Shown: positions 1 to 11,500 of the stretch, piece by piece
How positions within the stretch are numbered: the stretch's first letter is position 1
Layout of the letters: the number at the start of each line of letters is the position of its first letter
Assembly: GCF_000219625.1 (NCBI RefSeq)
Contig: NC_018213.1
Coordinates: 2,412,055 to 2,476,054, forward strand
Reading direction: 5' to 3'
Origin: Zymoseptoria tritici IPO323
Taxonomy: Eukaryota > Ascomycota > Dothideomycetes > Mycosphaerellales > Mycosphaerellaceae
Length of the DNA stretch: 64,000 bases
Program-made: the position numbers and the translations under genes
Notes under the pieces: model-generated
What the model was told of the DNA's origin: nothing
Seen by the model: only the letters and a program-made list of their open reading frames with translations
Databases searched by the model: none

Positions 1-29
1 GAGTGCTGGCAGAACGTTCTCGCTATCTA

Positions 30-1141
30 TCATGACGTGGCAAGGCCTTTCCAATCTATTGGCACACAGTCAGCGATTGTATCCACAACATAGAACGAGA
101 GGAAGCATGTAGCATTGGACAAATGGAGAACAAGTCAAACTCACCAAACTTCGTCCTCTCCTCATTCCTCCTCGAAACAACCACCTCATCACCCACCCTA
201 ACCACCTCCCCCTCACAACCCTCACCCAAGAAACTATACCGCCCAAAAATCGGACTATACTTCACCCCGGCATCCACCCTCCGATCCTTCTGCATCTTCT
301 TCAACATGCTCCCTTGCTCCGTCGTGCCCGGCTGACCCGTCTCGTAGTCAATGTTGACACTCTTACATCTTCCGCAATTGTGCACGCATTCGATCTTCGT
401 GGCGTTGCCAATCGTGAGTTCCGACCAGAAGTCCTCTTCCCAGGCTTCGTCCGCGCCTGAGACGATGATGTTAGGTCGGAATTTGATGATGTCCATTTTC
501 TCGGACTCGAGCCGTGTCTGCAAGTCGTCCATGGAGGTTTCCGAGGCGACGAGGTAAGGCGCGCAGTCGGCGAATGTGATGCCGGGCGAAGGGAGGGAGT
601 TGGAAATGGAGGTGGGGAGGTAGGCGGCTGCGGTGCTGGTGATGGAGGAGAGCCAGCCTGTGGCGGAGTTGTTGGATGTTTGAGGGGGTTGGGTGGAAGA
701 CATCAGCACGGGACGGAGGTGTTCGCCGAGGTAGACGAGGATGACTTCTTTGGCGTAGCAGGTGGAGAACCATTCGCTGTATTCTTGGGGCATTTGGTAG
801 GCTTTTGTGGGGGACTTGTGCATTTCGATGTTGATGGTGGAGAGGTCGCTGATGTCTGGTCGGAGGGGGATGTCGATGGTTTTGGACTCGCCTTGGGGAG
901 GCTTGTAGGTTACGGTCATGGTGCCCGCTGCTGTGTTGAGGGATGGGAAGAAGAGGACGCTCTCGGGGTAGTGGGCGACGTGGACGTTTTTGTATTCTGT
1001 GTTGCCATCTTTGTCTTTTGTGACGTGGAGGATCATGAACCGACGGTCGTTGGGGAAGCCTTCTTTCGTGACTTCTGCTTCTTCGAGCTCCACTGCTCGG
1101 AGAGCCTTGATCGGGTAGACGATGATCTTGCTGACCTTCAT
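30..1141 (-). CDS. MOSC domain protein (mARC / MoCo sulfurase C-terminal type)
   Basis: Two exons (145-1141 and 30-55) joined across an 89-nt intron (56-144; GTGAGT donor, GCTGAC branch, ATAG acceptor) give 340 residues. An N-terminal MOSC beta-barrel domain starts at MKVSKIIVYPIKAL and includes GFPNDRRFMIL. The MOSC domain follows (about 190-335) with FRPNIIVSG at 221-229 and a conserved cysteine in RCKSVN (C259), at the position that binds molybdenum in mARC-type proteins. Splicing gives an ending ERTKFDWKGL, which fits the family better than the unspliced tail. Proteins of this type bind molybdenum cofactor and reduce N-hydroxylated compounds or act in cofactor sulfuration; the substrate here is unknown. 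The insert at about 148-185 is Ser/Thr-rich. The gene lies only 135 bp from a large transposon and is intact. Confidence 0.88.
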
Positions 1142-1276
1142 GATGGGTGCTATTTCTGTGGTGTTTCAAGAGTTGGGTTGGGACTGTGTAAGTATGTGCT
1201 TGCGAGGTGATCGATTATCTGAATCAATGCTGAGAGGACGAAGGGAATGTGAGGTGGTTGTTTAGTCTCAGAAGCA
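1142..1276. promoter_or_regulatory. Short promoter/5' leader of the MOSC gene
   Basis: Only 135 bp separate the MOSC start codon from the first recognisable end of the large mobile element. The stretch is unmutated and has no coding signal. The element may therefore have displaced the gene's original upstream region. This is inference from spacing alone. Confidence 0.4.
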
Positions 1277-1339
1277 CAGACCCTCTTGGCGAGCACTAAC
1301 CTCTTCGAGCGCCTCGCCTAAGAGGGTCTGAGGGCCCAG
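1277..1339. repeat. Left terminal hairpin and inverted repeat
   Basis: CAGACCCTCTTGGCGAG (1277-1293) pairs with 1313-1330 with a one-base bulge and a 19-nt loop. It runs straight into GGTCTGAGGGCCCAG (1325-1339), which recurs inverted at the other end of the block. Further inward the two ends still align loosely (GCG, T-tract, GTAAT). Confidence 0.6.
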
Positions 1340-1849
1340 CAGCGTTTTTAGGTAATGCTATGCAGCGCCGCGACATCGAAAATTCAAAACCACTTTTATC
1401 GCATAATTAAGGTATGTATAAGAAGCTGCATGTTAATCTAATTGCACTGCTATAAAAATTATGCTATAATTCTATCGCTGTCGTGCGCAGTAGGGGTATT
1501 AGTTTCTAACTAGTATTGTAGCTGGATTCTTATACTAAAAGCTTAAAATTACTATGCCTATGTCTATTGCGCCCCCATATCCGTCGCTAGTACTATGTTA
1601 TTTGTCCGCTATAGTAAGACGCTACCGCGCGCGTTCCTCCTTAGCCTTAATCGCTGCTGCCCTGCTCTGCTAATCCGCTAGGTTCTGCTTCGTTAATAGC
1701 GGTTAATAAGCTCTTAGTCGTCGGCTAGAGCGACTACGTACACTCGACTGAGTTGCTATAGTCTTAATACGGGGATGCTGTCCCGTGTTGCGATAAGTCG
1801 ACGGCGCTATGCTACAAGGCGCTGGCCGCGTTATAAACGGGTTGTTAAC

Positions 1850-2260
1850 TTAGGCGGGCTATAGATTCCGGGTCGTCCGCCTAGCATCTCTAGTATTACG
1901 TCCGTTATCCAGCCTTATCCCTAGCCTCCCCTCCACGCGCTGTCCTAAACGTGATTCTTGCGTCTTATCTATGTAGTAGTAGTTAGAGCTTCCTACATAG
2001 TATCCTAAGCCTCCGTATCGCGACTAATCGCAGTTGTTAGATAGGCGCCGTGCTAGAAGATCGTATGCGGATTCGAAGTCTTGTTCTTGCGCTATGCGCT
2101 CGTCCTACCGCTACGCCTGGCGCTCTTCTTCTAAGTAGTTCCGGAAGGCGCGCAACTTTCGTAGACCTTACTTCGGGTAGCGGTTAACACTACGATAGAC
2201 TAACTAGTCGTCTAAGGAGAAGCACATAGTATCTGGCAAATGTTAGTATAGTTCGGATGT
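1850..2260 (-). pseudogene. Unidentified RIP-damaged coding remnant
   Basis: One minus-strand frame reads as ordinary charged protein interrupted only by TAG/TAA at sites where CAG, CAA or TGG would be expected. It contains stretches such as LRKLRAFRNYLEEERQA and DERIAQEQDFESAYDLL, then a Tyr-rich segment. I do not recognise the family. It is probably the last gene of the large element, since it lies nearest the left end and in the same orientation as the others. Its true 5' limit was not found. Confidence 0.4.
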
Positions 2261-2678
2261 TTGCCTAGGCAGCTAAGGTATGCTTACTAGTCTCGCTTAA
2301 TAGTTGTTAATATTAGTATTCGAGAGAAGTCTTAGGGGCTCTTACGGGGTTGTTTTGTATGCTATTCGGTCGCCTGGCCACGCGGCGCAATGTTAGCATC
2401 TCGTTAGTGAATTCTGTTAGCTGCTAATTGCTATTCGTACGTAGCTGTCGACTTATCTACGTTGCCGGCCTTTATCTAATAAATAGTTATGCTAAAGTGC
2501 TATAAGAATAGTAATCGCCTCGCGTGATCTATAATCTTACGGCGAACTCTATTGTTATATAGCAATGTTTAATAAAAGGGAGCCTTACGTTTGCTAGAGC
2601 ACTGGTAAATAAGACGGTTCGGGTTATAAAGGCACTAGGGTTGTATTAAAAAGGACTTAACTATAAGTATGCTTTTAA

Positions 2679-2703
2679 CCTGTAGGGCTATCCTGTCGAC
2701 AGG
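2679..2703. repeat. 25-bp interspersed repeat, copy 1 (imperfect palindrome)
   Basis: CCTG at the left and CAGG at the right flank a core AGGGCTATCCTGTCGA. The same 25-bp unit recurs at 2828, 6399 and 6549, all within the large element and between its coding remnants. Confidence 0.65.
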
Positions 2704-2827
2704 TAGAATTAGACAGCGATGTTAGGACTTGCAGTCCACCGCCGTCCGCGTTATGTCTCGTCTCTACTCCTATCTTATGTAAGAGTCGCGATGCGTAAAA
2801 TCCAATGCTCGCTTAGCAATCGCTCCA

Positions 2828-2852
2828 CCCGCAGGGCCATCCTGACGACGGG
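2828..2852. repeat. 25-bp interspersed repeat, copy 2
   Basis: Variant with CCCG and CGGG arms around AGGGCCATCCTGACGA. It keeps CpA positions that other copies lost, so it is close to the unmutated form. Confidence 0.6.
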
Positions 2853-2886
2853 CTGAGTTCGATGCTGCTCTGCTGAAGTCGCAGCT

Positions 2887-2914
2887 TGTTTGTTTGTTTG
2901 TTTGTTTGTTTGTT
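2887..2914. repeat. (TTTG)n microsatellite
   Basis: Seven tandem TTTG/TGTT units inside the non-coding left part of the large element. Confidence 0.85.
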
Positions 2915-3759
2915 CCATTTACGTCCTTTCGGAGTCCAAGACTATGTAGGACGGCTTTGCTATAAAGGCAAAGTAGTAGATCTAGTTACAATTAGATTTT
3001 TCGGTATTCTTTGACCTTAGGGGAGACCCCGTGCCTAAGGCAGGACCTACAAGCAGAATCTGCCGAAGGACTTTAAAACAGCGTAAGACAAAGGAAATCA
3101 AACGAGTGTCGTTATCTGCAGCCGGGGCTGCAGAATTTTCGCGCTAAGCTTTTTGTAGAATTTTTAGCGGATCCTTCCGCTTCGCACGTACGCATACTAC
3201 AAATTCGAAACGTAGTACAAAAGCAGTGCAAAAGCAGCTGTCCAACTCGCTGCCTTCTCTTATCCTTAATATGCCTTTGTAGAACTGTATACCGCTTCTA
3301 AACGTATACAGCTACGTAGGTTAATCGCAGAGTTATAGATTCTACTAACTGTTCTAGCTCTTTAAAGTGCATGTATGCTTCCTTCGAGGGCGACGAAGTC
3401 TCTAGAGAAGGGACATGCGATTTCGATTCGGATTTCGAGGAGGTGCGCGTATAGGGCAGAGTGGACTGCTTCTTCTTGTTCGCAACGTAGAGGGCTGTTC
3501 GTTCGAATCGTGCCGTTGTTCTGTTATAGCTTGTATTTCGAGGCGGATTTCAAGAAGGATTTCGGGCGGATTTCAAGAGGTTTTTAAGGAGGTTTCTTCT
3601 AGACTGTCTTGGTTTCCCTTCCGAGGAAGGTACTTACGACGGCCACCGCGTGAAGGTGCAGTCTGTTCGGCCGTCCTAAAGTCGCAGCGCGATGCTGGTA
3701 AATGCAATAAAAGTACTGAAATCCAAGTCAAAACATCCGCATGCTCTATAGTGCCCTCC

Positions 3760-5475
3760 TATCATCCGTACCTGTCGCTCCGTTTCTTAGCGGTCGCGGT
3801 AGCGACCGCCCTAGCCAGACTCGCGGCGCTTCTGCTTTCCTGCCTTAGTAGACGTGTTAGTAAGGTCCTAGGTCGTGTCGTCCTTACCGAGATCCTTTAT
3901 GCGCGTATCCTAATCCCGAGGCTTGTATGCTCGACGAGCTAGTGCCTCCGCTATGCGAGGCTTTACTACACTTAATAGTGCAACTAAGCGGCTGCTGCGG
4001 CTACGGAACCTGTCGAACATCCCTATCGCTCTAGTCCGGGGTTCCGGTTCTACGCTAGGATCCGGGCTGAAACCTAAGCCTAAGTTTATGTCCGAGAAAA
4101 CACTACCCTTCTTCTTCTTGCTAGGTGTCTTATCTACCTTCGAACTAACTATCCTACTGTCCTTAAAGGGGGGACGGCTAGACGTCTAGATCCCCTCGAG
4201 ATCCTTATCTAAGTCCTCCTGTACAAACTCTAGTAAGAGTTAGGAAGTCTTCTTAGAGCGGCGACGACGTCGGCAGCTTACTAGCTAATCGTCTACCTTT
4301 ATCTCGTCCGCCTAGGGCTGCTAGGTAGTGCTCTGCGAGCGGGTAATGCGGCGCTAATTGCGCGCGAAGTCTTTAGGCTCCCTCCTTAGTTCCTCTAGCT
4401 CCTCCTCTATCCTACTAGTTGTCCTCTAAGGCATCTTCTTCTTCGGACTCGTAGTCTTTATTCTTAGCTTCGAAATGCCCGATCCTATCGACTAAGTATC
4501 TCTAGTATCGGACTTAGATAAGTTCCGGAGCTCTTAATTACGCAATATTAACCGACACTCCTCTACTCCGTCCTTTAATACGCTCTTAATCCGTCTAACG
4601 TATATAGCGGCATCGTCGTTCCGGCTAAAGGTAAAGGGAACGCTTAGTATACCTACTATGCGGTTAGTTACCCGGATAGAGTCGTCTAAGGTAGGATAGG
4701 TAACGGAGTCTAGGATACTAGCACTATCGTCGAAGATCTCGCTAATACGCACTTACTAGGTAACTCTGTTTAGCAATAACAACAGCTAAGTTTCTTCTTG
4801 CTTGCTACCTTTGCTCGTACGCGATACGCGCTTCTTTACCGGGACTATGCTAATGCTATATAAATAGTAACTACTATTAAGCAGGCAGTTCGTATAGGCG
4901 CTGCCGAAGAGGAGAGATTTGCCGTCTGGCGTAGGAAACGTAAAGCAGCCGTTAACTAGGCCTTTCGCGTCTAAAGATAGTCTGTATTAGTTATAGCTAC
5001 GTTAACCTACCTTATCGTCTAGCTCGCCTATTTCATTTGTACCCTTTATAAAGCTAGCTAGGATAGCGCTAAGCTTCGTAGCGCTTCCCTATAGGTTAAC
5101 GTTTATGTCGCTGCGTAGACGGTCCTTAATTTCCTGTAGGCTAATAAGCCTCGCCTAGCTTGCTAAAGAATCTAGGATAGACTCTAGTTCGCTATAAGGG
5201 CGACTATTTGCATAAGTCGACAGGATGAACTCTCTACATTTTTGCACTACTACTCTATCTTCCTATAACAGAGCCTAGTAAAGCTTTCTAATAAACTCCG
5301 CGATGCTCTCCTTTGTATGCTCGACTCGCTTACAGCCGAACTAATGCTTCTATAGCTACCTTATAACGGCCTTGTACTCCTCCTAGTCTATTCCGGATAG
5401 CGCATTGCCCTAGCTCGCTAGGCGCTCGAGACCGTCGCGGATAATCTTTGCGCGTTTTCCTAGAGTCTCGGACAT
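3760..5475 (-). pseudogene. RIP-damaged Cys-motif (DUF3716-like) gene, copy A
   Basis: A minus-strand frame starting at ATG 5475 (MSETLGKRAKIIRDG) reads through as protein with RIP-type stops. It includes KGLVNGCFTFPTPDG and then AYTNCLLNSS, the equivalent of CTNCLLDGNKKGCS in copy B. A stretch with IFDDSASILDSVTYPT follows (4534-4752), then an acidic and Ser-rich tail. The short C-x2-C motif resembles fungal Cys-motif domains such as DUF3716; that name is from memory and tentative. In this copy the first Cys codon has become Tyr (TGC to TAC, a RIP change). Copy B lies about 2.8 kb away in the same orientation. Function is unknown; a DNA- or protein-binding accessory role for the element is conceivable but unsupported. 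Confidence 0.55.
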
Positions 5476-6398
5476 TTCGGTAGTACTATAATCTCGTTAG
5501 TCTTTAGATTGTAAATCGCGGTAAATGTTAGGAAGTTATAAGCTTATAATAGCTGCTTCTAATAAGGCAGCGCAGTTACGAATAGTAGCCTGCTCGACGC
5601 AAGCGGACGATAGCGGATAGTATAGCGGATAGTGTAATAGATAGTGTAATAGATAATGTGGTAGATAATATAAGGAAGGCAGAAGGGGAAGGAGGTTAAT
5701 AAAGGATAGAGAAAGAAGATTAAGAAACGAGGTTAGTAGGGCTATAGATATACGCAGGTTGCCCTCTATGCAGCTAGCACAATTACCGCTTTCGAGTCGG
5801 CTAGTTAGTGCGTTAGCTAGCTCGTGAATTCACTACGCGGCCCCTCCTGCGCGTATAACAGCGCGTAATAGGTTTGCTGTCGCGCCTTGCACGTAGGTGT
5901 TTAGGGAGCACGATATTACTTATCGTCGCGGTTAGGTTACATAGTTCACTAGGCTTACTTTAGCAGTAAGATCTTAGCCGTAAAGTCGGTTATATAGCTT
6001 ATTAGCCTCGCTCCGGTAGTAAGGACTTAGTAGTAACTTTAGCTATTCTAGTAGTACTAGGAATTATAAGGTGTACGGTATAGCCGGATCTAAGATTCAT
6101 TCCGGTCTACGGTTTAGACCTCGTCTTATAGCTCCTCTTATGTTTACGAGCCTCGAGGCTATGTTAGACTCCTTAGTCCGTGTATATGTACTAGGCCCGC
6201 CTACTTTAGTATAGGCATAATGTAAGTCCTAGACTCCGGCGTTATAGTAGCTCGGATAATAAGTATAATACGGATAAAGAAGCTGCGCTCCTATTTATAA
6301 CACTACTAGGTTTACGTAACACCTAAGTAATATAAGGCGATAGCTAATAGGGATACTAAGGTTTAATTCGAAGAATATATCTAGCAACTTGCTATCGA

Positions 6399-6423
6399 CC
6401 TGCAGGGCTATCCTAACGACAGG
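6399..6423. repeat. 25-bp interspersed repeat, copy 3
   Basis: CCTGC, AGGGCTATCCTAACGA and CAGG in order. Same unit as at 2679, 2828 and 6549. Confidence 0.65.
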
Positions 6424-6548
6424 TGCGAACGGACCTTTAATAACGGGCTTGTAGTCTATTGCTAATTAGCATGTCGTATTAGAGCGACTGCCGTTCGTAA
6501 AATCTAAGGCGCAATGCACTAAACAAATGCTAAGAAGCGGTCGCTAGT

Positions 6549-6573
6549 CCTATAGGGCTATCCTAACGACAGG
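6549..6573. repeat. 25-bp interspersed repeat, copy 4
   Basis: CCTAT, AGGGCTATCCTAACGA and CAGG in order. It lies 150 bp from copy 3, and copies 1 and 2 are 149 bp apart, so the units occur as two pairs with the same spacing. Confidence 0.65.
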
Positions 6574-6839
6574 ACGGCAGCATAGCAGCTACGCAGGTAA
6601 TAAAGCAAAACGCGAATCTAAAATAGTAGTGCAGGCGCTATAAATTAAGCAAGCTCTAGTGTCTTAGTATAGCTATCTAACTACCGCTTATAGCGGCGAT
6701 TACTCTTGTCTACTTTGTTGCTCCTGCTAGGCCTTATAGTACCTATAGGCACGGACTCTATAGTAACGTCTCGGTCCCCTTTAGCGTCGACTATCTCCTT
6801 ATCTAAAATTTGTCGCGGCTTGTAGACCCTCCGCCCCGG

Positions 6840-8260
6840 CGGCTGCAAGGCGCGAGGCTAGGAAGGCTGGGTTACTATGCGACTCTTATTACGACTACTT
6901 AGCAAGCTGCTAAAGATGTTGCTTATTATTAAAGCTTGCTTCTTTGCTAGCGTAGTCTCTAGCTCGGGGCTACTAAACAGGTCGGTAAGTGCTAGTTTCT
7001 TCCTTCCGGATTTCCGGGCCGAAGGGACAACTAGATCGTCTTTATCTTTAACGTCTATTTCTCCGAAGCTGCTAGGCAAATTCTTTCGATCCGAGCAGCG
7101 CCTAGAACGGTCCTCGTCGATAGGAACCCTCCTGCCTTAAGTTAGTCGCTCTAATCTCGTGCTCCTATACTACTTGCGCTCTCGGATCTTAGCCTTCGGC
7201 ATGCTAAACACTAGTACAGAGTCTTTAGATCTAGATAAGGACACCTGTCTCTCCTCGGCCGCAGCTATCTTAGTTTAGTCTCGAGCTATAGCGGCATTCC
7301 TAATAGCAGTCCGACATGCTTCTACAGTCTTAGCCGCTGCGCTTTCTATCCGACCGACGTAAGCCTCTATAGTATTATACTAGCTAAAGACGAATAGAAT
7401 GTTAAGTGTACCTACTATGCAGTCTTCTCGTAGGATAGAGTCGTTCGAAGTAGGATAGCTAATAGCATCTAGGACACTATCTCCGTCGAAGATGTCTACA
7501 ATGTTAACTTCGGCTAGGACGCGTCTAAGTAATGCTAATAGCAGATCGTTGCGCCGTCTAGTCGACGTATTAGCTGTGTTTTTAGATGCTAGCCTGTCGT
7601 AAACTCGCGATAACTTCCTTCTGCTAATGCTGCATCCCTTCTTATTACCGTCTAGTAGGCAGTTAGTACACGCGCCCAACTAGAGCTTGGACAAACTATC
7701 CGGCGCCGGGAATGTGTAGCAGCCTTTAACGAAGCCTTTCTGGTTATCGTATAGACTGTATTAGTCGCAGCCGCGTTAACTATCCTTCTCCTCCGGCTCG
7801 CCTATGCGCTCGGCACCTATTATAAAGCTAGCTAGGATCGCAGAAAGCGAAGTAGTGCTTGCATACGGGTAGAAATCATTGCGGCCGCGCATACGCGCAG
7901 CGATCTTATCCCGGGGAATAAGCTTCGCCTAGTCGGCTTAGCTGTCGAGGAGAAGCATAAGTTCGGTGTGCGGTTTGCTAGAGGCGTGTAACCTAGGTAT
8001 GAATCTCTTAAGTAGATCTAGTATAGCACTATCCTCCTATGTAAGGACGCTATAAAGCTTAACGATAAACGCTGTTACCTCGAGCTCTAATATCCGTATT
8101 TTTGGCTAGCTGAACTAGTTTGCCTATATCTAGATGCATGCCGCGTTGTACTAGTCTTAATTAGTACCTAGTAGGGCTTCGCTAAAGTCGGCTAGTCGCT
8201 AGAGACCCGAGAGGTTTCTGCCGCTCGTAGGAGTGCTTATAGTAAGCTAGTATTCGAGTT
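6840..8260 (-). pseudogene. RIP-damaged Cys-motif (DUF3716-like) gene, copy B
   Basis: The minus-strand frame contains KGFVKGCYTFPAPD, then GACTNCLLDGNKKGCSIS, then IVDIFDGDSVLDAISYPT (7380-7679). This is the same order as copy A, with about half the residues alike in the best stretches. The C-terminal part (6858-7079) is Lys/Ser-rich and looks disordered. The cysteines CTNC and CS are kept here. Copies A and B share not only coding sequence but also upstream GATA-rich short repeats, so the duplicated unit probably included the promoter. Several in-frame TAG codons make it non-functional. The start near 8,250 is approximate. Confidence 0.55.
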
Positions 8261-8539
8261 CGCGTACGTTCGCGAAGGTAGGTAATAGAAGAGATAGTTA
8301 ATTAGTAGATAAAGTAGATAAGAGAGTAGATAAGGAAGTAGATAATAAAGTGGAGTCGAGATGTTATTAGTAGATAGAAGAGTTCCGAGTAATAATATCG
8401 ATAGGGCGGTAGATATACTAGGAGGTACCTGTGTAGTTAACACAATTAATGCCCGTAAATTTCGGTAAATTAGCTAACGATAGCAGGCGCATAACAGCGC
8501 CCTACTACGCCCGGTTTGCTCCCGTATAGTACGTAGCGA

Positions 8540-11500
8540 CTAGCGAAGTAACTAACATTACTCTACCTCGCCTTATTATAAAAGCTCTAATTCGTATCCG
8601 TCTATTAGATCCTAGGATAATATAATAAGTCTAGGTGTTAGGTCGGTCGCTACCGCTCGTTGCAAGTAAGGGTCCGTCCTTAGGTCCGGAAGCTCTATGC
8701 TAATAGATAATAAGGGCTAATCGGCCTATACAATCTGTTATCCTTTAACTACTACGTTCTTATTAAAGCGTTCTAGACGGCTAACATTCTTAACTAGAGT
8801 TACTAGGTTCTTAACACCTATAGCATATAGGTCTATAGCGTAAAACTAGGCTACTACGTTAGGATCCGGATCGACTTCTTTAGTCTTTAACGTCTCGTCC
8901 TAGTATGCCGCTACGACAGCATGCACCTCTTTAACTAATTTTGGGGACGTGTGCTTTATGTTTGTAGACTCCCCGAAGCTAGCCTCTATAACCTCTCGCA
9001 GATAGCTAGTATGCGTTACTAAGAGGGTTGCCTCTTCTAGTTAATTCTCGACGTCGAATGTCCTATTACGGCGGCTGCTAATAAGAGTCTTTAGGTATTA
9101 ATTAAGGAACTCGTTTGCCCGGTTAATCTCGAACTAACTATCCTCGGCACCCGCTATATTTACGAACCTGTTCGCTAGCATCGCTCTTTGTAGCACCGGA
9201 TCTAACGCCTTAGAATCGGTTAGCTATTTTATCTATAGCATAATAAAAGTATAATTCTTATAGCTGCGTGTATAGAAGATTAGGATACAGCGGTTAACGA
9301 CTCGACGCAGCAGGCTAATGTCCGTATATTTAACAGCCCGGCTAAGTATATAATACGTCTCGACGATATGTAGGAATCGGACATAGTTTTTCCGCTCTTC
9401 GTTTCTATCGATCCGGGCAGCTGCCTTTTTAGTCGCCTTTGCCTTCTTCCCCTACTACTTCTTCGAAGAGTACGAATTCTTTGCCTTCTAGGTATTAGCT
9501 TTAATAGCATCGGGTTCTAGGCGACGAGCAGATAGCGAGAACACCTTCTCGTATACCTTTCCGACTAGACCTATAAAGCCGTCGGCTAATAGCGCCTAGA
9601 TGTAATTAGATATAATATGCCTCTTAGGAACTACCGGGTCGATTTCTTCGTACACGAATGCTAGCACCCTTGTATTAAAGCTGTCGAGTATTAGTCGTTC
9701 CAGGTGGCTATGCGGCGCGTAAAATAATAGACATATCTTCCGCTCTATTATCTCCCGGTGTACTAGGAGTAACGATTTAGCCCGGCAGCCCTCTCTGCTA
9801 TTAAAATTGTTCTCGATTGCCTATATTAGATACATCTTAAGGTAGAAGAGCCTAGGCAATAGCAGTACCTATTACATACGGTTAAAATCGTCCTTATTCT
9901 CCTAGGACTCCTTTAGCTACGTCCGTATATTGCTTACGGAGAGCTAATCGCTGTATATTAGTAGAATATACCTAGAGGGGTTATACGTACTACCTGTAAA
10001 GTCCTCGACCAGCCGTCGAACATGCAGAACGTTATCCTTAGCACGTTCTCTGTCCGTAGGTAGTCGATTGCGAGTACTAGGGGGCTAGTCTCGACTAGTA
10101 GGAGGCGGATTCCGTAGCGTAGGGAGGCGGTTCTGCGAGGTAGGCGGCTAGTATTATAAGCTAGGAGGCTAACTCTATAAGGTAGGCGGCTAGTACTATA
10201 AGCTAGGAGGCTAACTCTGCAAGGTAGGCGGCTAATATTGCGAGCTAAGAGGGCAGCTTTGCGAGGTAGGCGGCTAATATTGTAAGCTAGGAGGGTAGCT
10301 TTGCAAGGTAGGCAGCTGATATTGCGAGCTAGGAGGGTAGCTTTGCAAGGTAGGCGGCTAATATTATAAGCTAGGAGGGCAGCTTTGCGAGGTAGGCGGC
10401 TAATATTGCAAGGAGGGGGGCTAAATTTGTGTGCCGGGACGATAGTTATTAGCTATAGGCGACTAATTTAGAGGAGCGGGCACTTAGGTCTGCCTAGTAA
10501 AGGGCTAGGTCTAAGTAGTAGGAAGGCGTTCGTAGCAGTCGAAATTACTAGGGCGGCAGATCTAGTCTGCGTTCTGTCCTTTAACGGCCTGTTCGTACAA
10601 TTCCCTAAGCTTAAGTTGCTCCTCTAGTATATTCTTTATAATGTTATAAGTGCCTTCGGTCGTACCCTCTTATTCGTAGATTAGATTTATAGTAGTACTA
10701 ATAGTTTTCTGCTTTACTATACGATTAAAAGCCGGGAATTAAGGGAAGCCCTTTACTTTAGTCTAGTCGATGCCGTTAGGGTTAGCTTCGCTACCGGTAG
10801 CGGTATCTCTACTAATACTAGGGTCCTAGCTAATATTCTTCTTCTTCTTCGGTTTCTTTTTTAAAACAGAATCGTTAGATTCGACACTAAATGCCTATAC
10901 AACGTCGGCTAGATATACCCTTACTATAGCGCTTGCGATTAAGTAGAGTAAGATCGCCTTCTACTAAGCGTCGTGCTAGTTGCCCGGGCTATCTAGGATG
11001 TCTTATAGCTAAAGCGGCCTATCCTCTCGGAATAGTTCTTTCTTTAGGCCTAAGCGTAGCACCTCGATGCTCTTAAACTATTTTGCGGTAGTAACATATT
11101 TTAGGACGTCCCGCCTGCCGAAGCTATGCTAGCCGACGTAGGCAAAGTAGTCCAGGTTGTCGAATACACTATAGGTAAGGTTAGACCGGCCGAATGCCTT
11201 AATACGACCGGCAGCTAGGTCGTAGAGCATCCGGTTATAACGGTATATACTCTTCGGGTATCCGTATATACCTAGTCTAGCTAGGACCGCAAGAACGCGA
11301 CGTTTAATACCTTAACTCTGCAGGTACACTCCTAACTATATAGCGAACTAGTTCCCGGATCGAGGATGTCTTATACGCAGAAGCATACTAGAAATAAGAC
11401 TAATACGGCGGAGCATTAACTTAGAGAGATCCTAAGTTGCCGGCAAGCCTAAGAGCTCCTTTACGAGAGCCTAAATAGATAGGACGTACTAACCTATAGC

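Larger units (their letters stand above)
5561..6839. other. Spacer between the two Cys-motif gene copies
   Basis: At 5,605-5,665 there are short tandem units of the type GATAGTGTAATA, just upstream of copy A. Two of the 25-bp repeats lie at 6,399 and 6,549. I see no coding remnant here, although RIP makes this hard to exclude. Confidence 0.5.

Noticed and set aside
3415..4189. Plus-strand open frames in the large element
   Set aside because: Low-complexity translations with no similarity. The opposite strand reads as the Cys-motif gene with RIP stops.
8270..8370. GATA/GTA-rich repeats considered as a CRISPR-like array
   Set aside because: Units are short and irregular with no unique spacers. 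The genome is fungal, and these are simple repeats near a gene start.
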